From assembly GCF_000182925.2 (NCBI RefSeq), contig NC_026503.1, forward strand, positions 2,914,001 through 2,978,000: a stretch of 64,000 nucleotides of DNA, given 5' to 3'. The notes beneath the pieces were generated by a model. The model had not been told where the DNA came from. It made no database searches and saw only the letters and a list, made by a program, of their open reading frames with translations. Positions 35,038 to 48,000 of the stretch are shown in pieces. The translations under genes and the position numbers were made by a program. The stretch's first letter is position 1. Each line of letters opens with the position of its first letter. This DNA is from Neurospora crassa OR74A (lineage: Eukaryota > Ascomycota > Sordariomycetes > Sordariales > Sordariaceae).

Positions 35038-36179
35038 GTAGTTAATTGTTAAGGCACGTTTCAGGGGGGGGGGGGGGGGGTTAGCCAACCAAAGAGATCC
35101 CCATGTTGGCAGTTGTTGATCTGGCATGCGCCAGCTGACAGATCTCTCTCCCAATCTCCCTGACAGCCCCCGCGCTCTGATGGAAGGAATGGGGAATCGA
35201 AGAGCTACCAGCCCTATCACGCAGCACGGTAATCAGCGCAGCCATGATTGGTTAGCGCCACAGATCGGAGCCCCTCCGTGACAGCACCGATGACGGCGGG
35301 GGGGACCTTGCAGACTGGAGCCGTTCTTCCGTTACTGAGGCTCCGTCTCCCCGTTTAAATTTATTTTGCGCTACATGCGTACTTGTATAGTGCACTATAC
35401 TTAGTGGAAACGGCAGTCATATCAAAGACTGCAGTGTCTTTTTATGTTAGTGCAGTTTTACTCTGTTTTCACTTTCATTGAGAAATCCTCTCTCGTGGAC
35501 AGGGATCCTTCAAGGAACTCAAGTCAGCAGGAAGGTGAAGCTCAAGCATATCCCGCATCATCGGCATGCATCCCGTGCTGAGGGCGGCTTCCTACGGCTT
35601 CGATGCGTCCGGCAGCGGCGGCGGCGGCTGTCCACGCGGAGGGTTGGCGGAGGTCATGTTCTGCACCGTCCCTTGTCTTTGCAAAGCGGTGATGCGGGCG
35701 TTTATCACTTAGAGGTCTAGTGCAGGACGTTTATCACTTAGGGGTCTAGTGCGGGCCGCACCCTACCCACGCAGGCCACGCCCACCTCCGTCTCGGACGC
35801 AATGAATGGTGGCAAACCATCCGACCAGTCTTGGTGTTACCCATTGTCCACGTTTGCATTACCAGATAGGTACTACCATAGCAAGGTTCCTCGTTGATCC
35901 TCGTTGCCTCAGATCTCGCCCAAGTCAGTCGCTCCTTGTTTCGAGTCCAACTTTTCTCAGTACCTCTTCAGTTCTTGTCAGCTTTTTCCATTTCCCGAGT
36001 CAGGTCATTCTCTTCTGCTTCCATCTTATATCAAGGCCAGACGCTTCCAAGTTGCTTCCACTTAGACTCTTTGTTCCCAAGTCTTCCTCCATCTCACCTC
36101 TGTCAGTCAGTACAGCCAGACTGCCCATCGTTACCTTTACTTTACCACCTCTACAGACACCACCAAAACCACAACCATC
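35038..36179. promoter_or_regulatory. Divergent promoter of gpi10 and ota with small repeats
   Basis: About 1.1 kb between head-to-head genes. It contains a G17 run (35064-35080), a 16-bp perfect palindrome GTATAGTGCACTATAC (35385-35400), a GC-rich block with GGC repeats (35605-35635), two tandem 29-bp units (listed separately) and a pyrimidine-rich leader before the ota start (35900-36175). Confidence 0.5.
35699..35756. repeat. Tandem duplication of a 29-bp unit
   Basis: Units at 35699-35727 and 35728-35756 both read CGTTTATCACTTAG(A/G)GGTCTAGTGC with two or three differences. They lie in the ota upstream region, about 450 bp before the start codon. Function unknown. Confidence 0.8.
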
Positions 36180-37653
36180 ATGGCGCCACTCGCTGATACT
36201 GCTTCGAACGGCGGTTCTACCCTCTCGCTCGACCACCTCATCACCGGCTCGGACAAGTACCACGCTGCCGCGACCAACGTTGCCATCGCCGCCGAGAACG
36301 AGTATGCCGCCCACAACTACCACCCGCTCCCCGTTGTCTTTGCCAAGGCTCAGGGCGTTCATGTGTGGGATCCCGAGGGCAAGCACTACCTTGACTTCCT
36401 TTCTGCCTACAGCGCCGTGAACCAGGGCCATTGCCATCCAGAGCTAGTCAAGGCCCTCACGGAACAGGCTTCGCGCCTCACCCTGAGCTCCCGCGCCTTC
36501 CATAACGATGTCTTCCCCGTCTGGGCCGCAAAGGTCCGCTCCGTCTTCGGATACGACATGGTGTTGCCCATGAACACCGGTGCCGAGGCGGTCGAGACAG
36601 CCATCAAGATTGCGAGAAAGTGGGCGTACAAGGTTAAGGGCGTGCCACATGACAAGGCCCTGGTGTTCAGCGCTGCTGACAACTTCCACGGACGGACGGT
36701 AAGTTGTGTCTTGAGCGCCAAGTTGTTCACCCCGATATTCTAACTAAAACTCTTGCAGATGACAGCCATCTCCCTCTCCGTCGATCCCGAGTCGCGTGAT
36801 AACTATGGCCCTTACGTACCCCAGATCGGCGCCGTTTCCCCTTCGACTGGCAAGACCATCCGCTACAACAATATTGCCGATCTAGAAGAAGTACTGGAGG
36901 CGCATGGAAAGGAGACCGCTGCCTTCATCGTGGAACCCATCCAGGGCGAGGCCGGTGTTGTTGTTCCCGACGAGGACTACCTCCAGAAGGTTTCCGCGCT
37001 TTGCAAGAAGCACAACGTCCTCTTTATCTGCGACGAGATCCAGACCGGTATTGCCCGCACGGGTCGTATGCTCTGCTCCGATTGGGCTAATATCAAGCCT
37101 GACATCATCACCCTGGGCAAGGCCATCTCGGGCGGCATGTACCCCGTCAGCGCTGTTTTGGCTGACAAGGAGATCATGCTCGTCGTTGAGCCTGGTACTC
37201 ACGGCTCCACATACGGCGGTAACCCGCTTGGATGTGCGGTGTCGCTCCGTGCGCTGGAGCTTGTAGAAGAGGAGGGCCTGGTAGAGAAGGCCGAGAAGCT
37301 GGGTCAGATCTTCCGGGAAGGAGTGGAGGCGTTCAAGTCTCCCATTGTTAAGCTCGTTCGCGGCAAGGGACTGTTGAATGCCGTGGTTATTGATGAGTCT
37401 GCGGCCGCTGGGCGGACAGCCTGGGATTTGTGCATTTTGTTGAAGGAGAAGGGTGTCCTCGTGAGTAATGTCCGTTCCTTCCGTTGCTGATGATAGTGCT
37501 AACCACAAATTCCAGGCGAAACCCACACACGGAAACATCATCCGCTTCGCTCCTCCGCTAGTCATCACCGAGGAGGAGCTACGGGGTGCTATCAAGACCT
37601 TCGGAGAGGCCCTGCAGGAGCTCCCAACTGTCACGAAGTCCGAGGGACATTAG
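36180..37653 (+). CDS. ota: Ornithine aminotransferase
   Basis: Three exons (36180-36698, 36759-37460, 37516-37653) give 452 residues. This is the class III PLP aminotransferase that converts ornithine and 2-oxoglutarate to glutamate semialdehyde and glutamate in arginine catabolism. Visible signatures: [66 protein letters not shown] (Asp264 pairs with the PLP ring nitrogen), [10 protein letters not shown] with the Schiff-base Lys294, and [14 protein letters not shown]. The N terminus lacks a clear mitochondrial presequence, which fits the cytosolic fungal enzyme. Splice joins fall at FHGRT|MTAIS and GVL|AKPTHGN, both within conserved motifs, so the model is secure. Convergent with the MFS permease gene. 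Confidence 0.96.
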
Positions 37654-38676
37654 TTGATGTTTGAGGAGGATGGAGCGGCGTGTTGCGTTCTCACTCGGCA
37701 TGCACTGCATTTGTTGTAACCCGGGCGCAACTGGTTTTTCTTCGATGTTCGGATACCCAGGGACTTGCGGATATCAGACTGATTATTGGGAATATTTTTA
37801 TCATCCTGACCCTTGACGTCAGCGGGTAATGGGAAAAGTTTATATACCACCATGTAACACAGTTAATCACCGGAAGGAACCACCCATGAATCAAACAATA
37901 CCAAGTGTGTTCACCCTACCTTACACCTTACACTTCCACAAGTCATACAAAACACAACACTCGCGTAGCTAGGCAACTTCGGAGACTCGGCGACCGTCTA
38001 ACCTTACATCGGGTTTTTATGGAATCCTTCTGGAATACCGTGAAGGCCTTTGCATAACCTCCAAAAGTGAGAAGAAGCTCGGGACGTCGGGCCTGTCAGG
38101 CAGTGAACATGTCACACCCGTTACCAGCGGGCACCTCCGTCTTGCCTACTGAGTTGCTGTTTGGCTTCTGGTCTCGTCACGTTCCAGACACAGAGCACTG
38201 TACCATTGAAACCTCACATAAACGTCATAAATGGGACAAAATCGATAGGTGATACCCTTATATCACGAGGCTTGTCTTGTCTTTCGAGGGTTAATATTTC
38301 GCTGGGACCGATAGATGGAATTACCTATTTTCCGTAGCGTTATCTTATTGGTTATCTTGTATAGTTAAGAGAAACGGCCACTAATTAATTATCAATGGGA
38401 ATAGAACGGTCGACGGAGGATATTGAAAAGTCAACATTTAATTGTGCCACATACATGCAAGGAATACAGTACATCCTCGGTGTCTGTACGTATGAGCCTT
38501 GGTATATTCTCCTAACAAAACAAGTCATTATGGCTTTGAAAGCAAACATTTCTTCCGAAACATCCCATGGTATCATTTCATGAAAAAAATTAAAATAAAA
38601 TAAAAACCCTCTGTTCGCTCTTCGCATTCCTCATAAATATGATCCTCATCATGCACATCATCCCATCCAGGCACAA
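37654..38676. other. Convergent 3' spacer
   Basis: About 1 kb between ota and the MFS permease 3' ends, AT-rich toward 38280-38640. No gene seen. Confidence 0.5.
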
Positions 38677-40298
38677 TCAAAGCATATACCTAAACTCGGG
38701 ATTCAGATCCCCCAAATCCGCCTTCTCCTCCTCCGTCAACCCTCCATCCCCTTGCATCTTGGCTCTCCTCTTATTCTCCATCGTCACACTAATCGCATAC
38801 AACAGACACGCCAGCGCCGACAAGCACGTGAAGGAGACGCAAATCGCATACCCCATGCGATAGTGATTCTTGGCATCGCTCGCCACAAAGCTGTAGGTCG
38901 CAATGATACCGCCAATGTTGCCAAACGCAATCTGCCACGCCGTGCCGATGGCCTTGCGGTGGTGCCCGCCCAAGTTCATGTTGAACCAGCACACAATGAT
39001 GGGCATCGCACTGTACGCGCCCATGGCGACGAGAAAGAGGCCGCCGTACTGCACGTTGACGTGTGCGGGGTCGTGCACGGTCATGAGGATGGCGAAACCG
39101 GCGATGGCGACGGCGATGCCCAAGATGGCGAACATGAAGCGGTGGCGGAGGTAGTCGGAAGCGACGGCGGTGACCATGGCGAACCCAAAGGCGGCGGCCC
39201 AGGGCGGGACGGAATGGAGCTGCGTCTGGATGGCCGAGTACTTGTAGGAGCCGATGATGGTCGGGGAGAAGTACGCGTACGAGTAGGCCGGGACGATCAG
39301 GCCGAGGTACATGATGCCGCCGAGCCAGATGCGGTGGTCGGTCAGCGCCTTGCCGACGTCCCGCAGAGTGATCTTGCGCTCGGCCGCCGAGTGTCCGTGG
39401 TCCGCCTGTAGCATGGCCTGGACGTACTCGCGCTCGGCGGGCTTGAGGAAGCGCGCTTCCTCGGGGAAGGCGGGGAAGGTGAAGAAAAAGAGAACGCCGG
39501 CTAGGAAAGTGACGCAACCCTCCACGATGAAAATCCAGCGCCAGCCGCGGTAGCCTTGTAAGCGGTCCATCTTGCCGATGGCGGAGGCCAGCAGGCCGCC
39601 AAAGGCGCCCGCCAGAGAGGTGGAGGAGAAGAAGAGCGAGTACCGCTTTTGCGCATCGGCGCGCTTGTACCACGAGGCGAGGAGGAAGAAGCAACCGGGG
39701 AACATGGAGCACTCGAACACGCCGAGAAAGAAACGGGTGGCTAGTAGACCGCCGTAGTTCTGCACCAGTCCCTGGAAGATGGAGACGAGACCGAAGCCAA
39801 CGCAGCAGATGGACAGCCAGACGCGAGGCGAGAACTTCTTCATCAGGATGTTGCCGGGGATTTCGAGGATGATGTAGGGGACGAAGAAGATGGTTAGGGC
39901 CGTGTTGTATTCGACTTTCTCTAGCCCCAAGTCGGCCTCGAGTCCAAAGGAGCGGGCGTTGCCAATGTTGACTCGGTCCAAGAAGGCGAGCAGGTACAGG
40001 AAAATGATGAAGGGGATGATGTGTCGGTCGATCTTGCGCACGATGGCCGCCTCGGTGGTGCCCTCGGGCGGCGAGAGAGCAGTTGCGGTCGTGGGGGAGT
40101 TCGGACCAACGTCGTAGGAGATGCGGCCGGCCTCGGCGCCCTTGTCGGAGCTGCTGAACCCCGAAGGGTCATGATGGGTCTTCTCCTCGAGGGAGACTGT
40201 GAAATCATGTTAGAATGTGACGTGTATGTGTGAGGTAACGTGAAATAACGTGAAGGAAAAGGGTAAGGATTCAACTTACGATCCTTGATATCGGACAT
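38677..40298 (-). CDS. MFS permease of the allantoate/anion:cation symporter (DAL5) family
   Basis: Two exons on the minus strand (40280-40298, 38677-40196) give 512 residues. The first coding exon is only 19 nt (MSDIKD plus one base). The cytosolic N terminus leads into KIDRHIIPFIIFLYLLAFLDRVNIGNA, the classic first helix and loop of this family. Further marks are PGCFFLLASWYKRADAQKRYSLF and the amphipathic loop FPEEARFLKPAERE..VQAMLQAD between helices 6 and 7. Twelve hydrophobic segments are present. Family members carry allantoate, nicotinate, pantothenate, biotin precursors or other organic acids. The substrate cannot be fixed from sequence. Confidence 0.9.
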
Positions 40299-43200
40299 GA
40301 TTCTTGTCTTGCAGCTTCTGGTTCCCAAGCAACATCCACCTAGTATTACAAGAACGGTAAAGGTGAGGGAGGGAAAGGAGGAGGGGAGGGGAGGGAAAGA
40401 AGAGTCGTTTATAGGAACTTGAAGAAGAGAGAGGGGATCTGCGAACGATCGGCCATGCAACGGGGATTCGAGGTTTAAGTAGTGTACTTGGGTACGGGTC
40501 GGACGCGGTGTCAACATGTATCGAAGACGCACTACTGCGGACAGACACGGCGGAGGCCGACCGGTCGGGGTCGGTGCAATGCATCAGTGCAGATATGATG
40601 GTTGCATCTGGCATGGTACATACATGAGTACATGACTGACCAAGGATCTCTGGCGTCAGTCCCCTTCTTTCAAAGTGTTCCATTTCACACGGTCTTCTCG
40701 ATGGCTCACGTATAATTGGATGAGTGTGACACAACGAACGGACACACTTGGGTGCGCCGCCGGTGGATGGCCGATGGTGACCTGGATCGACGGTGTCGCC
40801 TCCACCATTGACCATTGGGAACTCTACCCTAGCCTTTCCCAATCCGTTGTCATTGTTGCATCCACGGTCCGTCCAGTCCACTTGTTTAGACTTTGGGCTC
40901 CATCCAGGGGTCCCGACCCCCCGACGGACAACTTTCCAGACTGAGGCAAGCTCGGTGTTCGGGAGAGCGTTCCCGGAGGACGGGATTGGAGACGAGGAAA
41001 AGGGAGGGAAAGGCGGGGTGACTGATGAATGGTATACCTACCTACGATCACTTTTCTTTGTCGCCTTTGTCACTTTTTTGATGTTGTCTCCCCTGGAGCT
41101 AACCACCACGACCACCATGACCAAATTCCAGCCTCTCGGCGACTTTTGTGTGTTCAGCCCAATCGAGTTGATGGGGAAGAAAAGCCATTAGAAACGATCC
41201 GGACAGCAGGAGAAGATGAAGTGTTCGAAAGAGCCGCGGTCGATCTTCTTCTTTCACCTGAATGTTCAAATTATGTGTCGGCCTTTGAAGCATTGAACTT
41301 GCTCATCTGACCTTTTCTTCAAATGATATTGTCATCCATCGCCCCTCCTCCCCCTCCCCCTCCCCCTCCATCACTCTTCTGTCCGGTAGATATGCGTCCT
41401 CCTCATCTTTCTTCTCCTCCTCATTTCTTATTGCCTGTCGAAGTCCTTGTTACTCCTATGCACGTGTACGCAGGTAGTACAGGAAGAAAGGAAGACGCAC
41501 GCAACCATTCCAACTCCATTCTATCCTTCCATTTCATCAGCTTGCTTCCCACGGGAAAGTCTTGTGAAACCAAGACATATACACACACACACACAATGAA
41601 ACGAACGGTAGGCGTCACGCCATTCCCGTTTGATTGTCGCCTGTCGCCTGTCGTTTCTGTTCTACAAGTTTCGCAAGTAAAATCCCGTCTTGTACTCGCT
41701 TTCTTTCTAGAAAAAGTCGTCTTCTCGGGGCCGATTCCTCTTTTTTTTTTTTTTTGGGGGGGGGGGGGGGTCGGGTTTCTTCCTCCTTTAGGCCCACCAC
41801 CACTTACATATGTACAAGTCTGTACATAATATGCAAGCGATTTCGCTTTTACAACAACACAACCCTGGACACTCAGTAAGCTAAAGCTGTTTGACTCGCT
41901 CCATGCGTCTTGGCGTACATTTGCTACTATACCGTGTTAGGTAGGTCGATCCCTTGAAGCCTCGGCCCTATCGCGAATATGGTGACATTTTTCGACAGAA
42001 GGAATCGGCATTTGGGATCGTTTATGTCATGGCAACGGAGCCGCAATGTAAGTGTGTGTCGTGTTTAGGTTTGGGCAGCGGAGGCGGTGGAGAAAGTGAG
42101 GATGGACGACGAGGGCGGCCGGGCTGAAAGGATGGAGACGGTGACGGTGACGGGGCCGGTACCTTTTGAGCCTCTTGCGGTAGAGAAGATGGTGGAGAAG
42201 AGAGCTGAGAGAGAGAGAGAGAGTCATTGGAGCTAAGAGCGATCTCGGTCTCGACCTGGACTGCTGGGGCTGAAATGGTCGCCGGATATCGGTGAATGAA
42301 TGCTACGCTGTTGGAGTCATAAAGAGTTCAGACCGTCGTCACATTGCATTTTTGCTCGTAAGAATCTCTTGAATTTGTCAGGTCTTCAAGGCTCCAGCAA
42401 CTTCAATCACCTAGAGGCAAGAACATCACCCACCACACCTCCTCCTCCTCCCCAAGAAATGGCCCAAAAGCCGAGACCATTCCTTTGTCTGCCGCTCCCG
42501 CGTCCCGTCCTGGGCGACCCCCTACCCCGCGCCAAGTCCCGAGGTTGGCGCAACGATCCTAGCACATCTGGTTGGTGGGATTTTGCGGGGAAAGAAAGAT
42601 GGACGGGAGTGAAGTGATTGACGCTAGCCTTTCCCGCTTTGTTCTAGCGTGCGTATGTGTCAACCTTTGTGTGTTTTGACGGTCACGGTGTTTGGACTCC
42701 GAAATACGGAGTTTTGAGAAGCCAACCTCCTGTGTTAATGTTTGGTTGAGTGCTGCCCCTTTTTTTTTTAATTCTTCGAATGAATGATCTGCCTCCGAAA
42801 AAAATTTCTTTCTTCTTTTGTCTTTGAAAAAGCAAAATACCATGTGAAGAAAAAGGAGTCATAATGGTGGATCTTTCTTTGCAAAAGAAATTTTCATCAT
42901 GACAGGACAGCTCCGCATGTCAGGCAGGTCCCAGACGACTGCTTGTTAGACTAGGTGTCCTCGATATCTCCATTACCGAAAATACCCCTTTAAGCTTTAC
43001 CCCCAACTTCACCAACAACACTTGGGTTTTCCTCGGTGTTTCTAATTCTTCTTCCTTCTCTCTTACCACATAAGAAAAACAAAAGATGGAATCAAAGCAA
43101 CGAGGACGAATGGCCGATGGATTGAAACAAAGAACAGTTGGAGATGGGAGATGGGCACAGTGACGGCCTGATAGGGTCATGCACGCCACGCCACTCAGAC

Positions 43201-45082
43201 TGAATTCCGCTCTCATGATCGACACTTGAGCAGTCCAGCGGGTTCAGCTCGGAATGGTGCCGCGTCTCTACTTGGATTATATGTGTGTGTGTGTACGAGT
43301 GAAAGACAACCAGCGGCTGAGGAGCCTCAACAGCCCAGGTTCTCCCAAGAAAACCAGCTGAGAAAGCGAAGCTGAGGTGTTGGTTGGACCTCCTTCGTGG
43401 ATTCCCATCATGGTACTTGCAAAAGTTTTGTTGGCAACCCAAACAAGCTTGATTCGACTCAAGTTGAAAGCTTAACAAAACTATGTAGTGTAACTAGGTG
43501 TCGATCATTGTTCCCCTTTGCAACCGACGATTTGGATATCATACAGTTTGGTATGTATCGAGATGGCGGGTTACTGTAGTCCCCTCCGGACTCGGTACCA
43601 ACCACAGTCATCTTCACAAGCCGAACTTGAACTTCAAGTCCATGGCCCCGCAACTCCATCCGGTACTTCTTTCAAAGGCTCATTTCAGGTTGTGCACACT
43701 ACATATAATTACACATGTAGCTCGTTAGACTGGAGTCTAGACTCAGCAGGATTCAAGCGGACTCAGCTCACTTCTCTTTTTAGTGTAGGTGGTGATCGTC
43801 TGTACATGACGATGCCGACCCGGTGGAGTGGTTCTGGGTAGTGTAGTGTACTGTGCGTGTTGGTTGTTTAGTTGTGTGTGTGTGTGTGTGTCATGTTGGT
43901 GAGGTACGTAGGATACATGACGCAGATCATCCTAGAAGGAAATCAGCTCTAATCTGATGTCATCTGATCGGAAATTCGTCGCTCGCCTGGGTTTGGTGCC
44001 ATTATGTCCTACAATTTGCAAACTTCATATATGAATGATGGATGTGATTTTCATCATCTTCCCCAGACGGATGCGAATGCTTTTAGAATCATAACGTGCA
44101 GTTCGACTCGGTCGATCACGAAACTACAGATGCTTCACAGGCGCGTAGGCATATACCATATATCCCTGATGCGGATCCAACACAACTGGCAATCAAACAT
44201 ACGTGTGGACAGGTAGGTACATTTGGCATTTCATTCAGGTACATTCAATTTTTTTTTCAATTCCGGAGGGAATATGGTAAAGGCCGTCGAAGAAGACGTA
44301 AGAAAAGAAGTGATCCCCACCCTGAGTTTTTGGTGAACAAACGTGAGAACAAGAAGAAGAGGAATCGTCATCCAATTTCGTGAATTCGTTATTTTTGTGT
44401 GTCATCGGGTATTCCCCCAACCACCCCAAAGTACATCGACATTTGTATGTGGTTTATGGATGTGTGGCCGAGCATTAGTTCTGTGATTCTTCCGTACTAC
44501 AGACGACGAAGGCGATAACAAAAAAAGGGAAACAACCGGTTCTCCAAGCCATGCATGGTTTGTTGTAGGGTTCCAAGGTGGGGAAGGGGGGTTGCCCGTT
44601 GTGAGCGCTAGATGATGGTTATAGGTGACTGTTGAGTTGTCGCTGATAATGCCTGACTTATTATGCCCCAAGACACAAACATGAAGTTCTAATACATCTC
44701 TGTGTTGTTTTTAAATGGTCTTCCAGCATACAACAAGGAAAATAATATCCCCGAGTCTAAACACAATAATTCAAACCAGTAAAGGACGCTTAGATTCTGT
44801 TGTCCATGGTACCGCAAATTGTACTAGAGACAAACAGACTCTTCTTCGGGTATCTCTGGATGGGGTATCCGCGCAACAAAGTCCTCGACCTGACCCGCTC
44901 TCTTGCGCTGAAGAAGATAAAAAATGAAAATAAAAAAGCAGCAGAAAAAAGACCATCCGAGATAAACTAACTTAGACATTAAAACGGAGTGATAGTGTGT
45001 ATGGTAGACCACAAGACGGGTATGATCGACTTGAACACTGGTAGAATACTGTGCCCTGTTCATCAGGCTTGTATCGGCTGTT
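40299..45082. other. 4.8 kb stretch without a supportable gene
   Basis: The permease promoter presumably lies in 40299-40900. Beyond it, open frames are short, overlap on both strands and have no recognised domains. Simple repeats are common: a (CCCCT)-rich tract near 41340-41370, (AC)n at 41580-41596, a T15 run followed directly by G15 at 41741-41770, (AG)n near 42204-42223, (GT)n near 43281-43294 and 43875-43891. The 3' UTR of the RhoGAP gene is expected just below 45083. Confidence 0.45.
41741..41770. repeat. T15-G15 homopolymer junction
   Basis: Fifteen T are followed directly by fifteen G. A homopurine-homopyrimidine strand asymmetry of this kind can form unusual structure and is prone to length errors in assembly. 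Confidence 0.8.
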
Positions 45083-48000
45083 TTAGTCATCTAGATCCAT
45101 GTGCCTTGAAGGAGTGAGCACGGACGCTTCAGTCGGCTGCTCTGGCGTTTGCGGCAAGGGCTCTTGCTGCAGTTGAGGCTGTGATTGATGTGCCGAAGCC
45201 TGTTGGGGTTGAGGATGTTGTGACGAAGGCTGCTCTGGCTGGAGATTGGGCTGAACCTGGGCTGGAGATTCCTGCGCGACAGGTTGCATCTCGACCGACT
45301 GCACTTCAGTTTGGTAAAGTGCTGGGGGTTGCTGAGCTTGCAGCGGCTGGGGTTGAACTTGCTGGACAGGTTGAGCAGCAGATTGGATGGATGTCTGTGA
45401 ATGTCCCGGTCCTGATTCCCGCATGGGCGGTGGTGGCATCGGAATATGCTCATCGCTATACCCATTTTCGCTTCCGTTGATCATCTCCCGCTTCAAATCA
45501 ATGCTCTTGCGAATTCGTTCCCCAATGGATGCCGATCTACCATCATGTGCTGGTGGCGACTTGGTCCGTCTTAGCTCCGCTGTCTCCCTGTGCTCGCGGT
45601 ACTTGTTTTTCAGCCAGTCGGCAATGTTTGACTTGCGGTATTCACTACTCTTGTCCCAGTCCCTGTCTCGGTCGCGGTCTCTGCCTTCTCTGGTTGCGTC
45701 GCTCATCATCGAACGGTCATCGAGGCTACTTATCATGCCCGCGTCAGAAACATCCCCGCTCATGCTTGCCCGGGGTCTGTGATGGAAATAACCAGAACTG
45801 CCTACAGAACTGTTGCTCCCCTCAGCCTGCGAATTCGAACCTAGCATACGCGGGGAAATAAGAGGCTGGCTAATGTTTAGAGGAGAATTTAAGGATATGC
45901 TGTCCTCCTTTTTCCTTGATAGGCGCCACCGCCTCCTCTTATCCCTGTCTGGGGATGCCACCTCTGGGCTAGCCAAACTAGCCGAAGTCTGCGTCTCAAC
46001 CTGATCAGGATCAGACATATCGTTGTATGACGTGACCGAAGTCGGCGGCGATTCTCGTGGTTTGAGTTGTGCCTCAGAGGCATTGTGGGGATGCACGGTG
46101 GTTGAGGGCGTAGAAGGTACCTGGGATGCTTTCGGCGTAGAGTCGCTGGGGGAAGGCGCAGGTTGTCCGCCCGACACTACCGCATCAAGGTTTCCGGGCA
46201 AGGATGGAACTGTATCCATAGGATTCGCAGCTTCGACACTGGGCGATGCTGTTGCTGAGCGAGGAAGCGACATCGTCGAGCTATGAGCACTATAATGACC
46301 TCCGGCTCCTGGCATCTTCTTCTTCAGCTTGTTAGGCTGTCGAAGCTCGTTTTCCCCAGTGGGCGCTCTTTGGAAGATATTTGATATGTTGGGTATGCGG
46401 CGTTCCTTGGAGGGCGTTGCGGCCTCGGCCTCGGCATCTGGCAGCTTTTCCTGACTCCTGGTAGCCGAGACAGAATGATTAGGGAGCAAACTCGAAGGAG
46501 CTGTGGATGTGGCTATGGATGGTACCGAAGATTCTTCCGGGGGTGTAGCGACCTCGTGAACAACCGCTGGCGCTGGTGGCAGTACTGTCGGCGTAGGAGG
46601 CGTAACTCCAGGAACTGACGGCGGGTGAACCGGCGTTAAGGGGCCGACTGGGGAACTAGACGCATCATATCGATGCGCGAATCTTCCGGGCGGCACGCGA
46701 GGCGATCGTTTCGATGGCAAGGTGTTGCTCCGGCCCAAACCTCCCGTAGGTGTGGAAGTCAATGCAGGGCTTCCAGGACTCGGTGCTCCATTCGAAGCAA
46801 GAGAACGCCTTGAGGATGTCGACTTATTTCTCCTAATCATGCCTTCCTTGGAAACACTTTCGGCTCCAGCGCTGGCATTTGATGCTGTCCGGTTCACCCC
46901 AGGTTGGTAGGTCTTTGGTGGCTCTGGGACGTTGATGGTAGGCGTCCCCTTCTGGACCTCCTGAACCGTCCTCTCATCGGCCGCTGTACCTTGCATGCCA
47001 ATGAGGAAATGATCCTGGTTCTCGATGAGAAAAATGATGACGCATTGATTGAGGCGATACTCCTCGGGTGCCATAGCGTGGGCCGGATGTGAGAGCATGC
47101 CTGGCTGGAAAATGGCAGCCAGGTTCTGCGAGTTCATGCGGTTAACGTCGGACTTGGCGGCGAAGACGGCGAGCAAGTCCAAGATATAAAGCATCAGCTG
47201 GCGATTGAGTGGTGGCAACTCGGTAATCAGCTGCTGGTATCTGAGGATGGCGGCGTCCATGTCGAAATTTTCGACAAACTGGGGGCCATCGGTATCACCT
47301 GCGGCCTGCCTAGTGGCTCCTTTCAACGGTTTTCGAAACTCCTCATACAGTTCGAGAGGGACCACCGGCTCCGGGAGGTCGTTGAGGTAGCGACGGAGGA
47401 CATTGGCGGCATCGTGAACTGTGTACCCATCCCACACCAACCCCTTGCCGTATCGGTCAGGCGAATCGAAGATGTGTTTGAGTTCCTTGATTCTTTTCTC
47501 TGAACCACTGAGACGAAAGATGCCCTCAACGTCGGTTGCTTGGATGAAAAGTTAGGACTCTCTAAAGGTATGCCACAGGATAAAAGGGGGGGAGAGGGCG
47601 GGGGGATGCTATACGAACCCTTTTCCTTCAAGAAAACACCACATTTGGCAACCACGATGGGGACGTAACCGTAGATGTAGCTTTTCCCATTTTCGTCGAC
47701 AAGGGATATGGCAACATTGGCATACTTGATGCTATCGCGAAGGGGGACGCCAAAGATGCCTTTGGGCGGTTCTGCTACTACTGATTTGGTTTTAGCGGAG
47801 TCCTGCACCGGCCAGGGTCCATTTACGCCAGTACATCTTCTACTAAGACGCCAGTTCAGGAAGCGAGCAAGAGTGTCTAGTTGGAGAGGCTTCTCATAGA
47901 AAAGTGCGCCAGTAGACATCCGATTTAAGCTCACACTTGTTTGCTGAGATCGGGCATTCGCTCGGGCTGCGATGAGGAGCTCCTGCGCAACTATCTCCTG

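Noticed and set aside
36882-37634. 250-codon frame antisense to ornithine aminotransferase
   Set aside because: Mirror frame of a strongly conserved gene with no domain of its own.
38789-39712. 307-codon minus-strand frame inside the MFS permease
   Set aside because: It overlaps the permease in a shifted frame, is Arg/His/Leu-rich and lacks any membrane or domain pattern. It is a shadow of GC-rich coding DNA.
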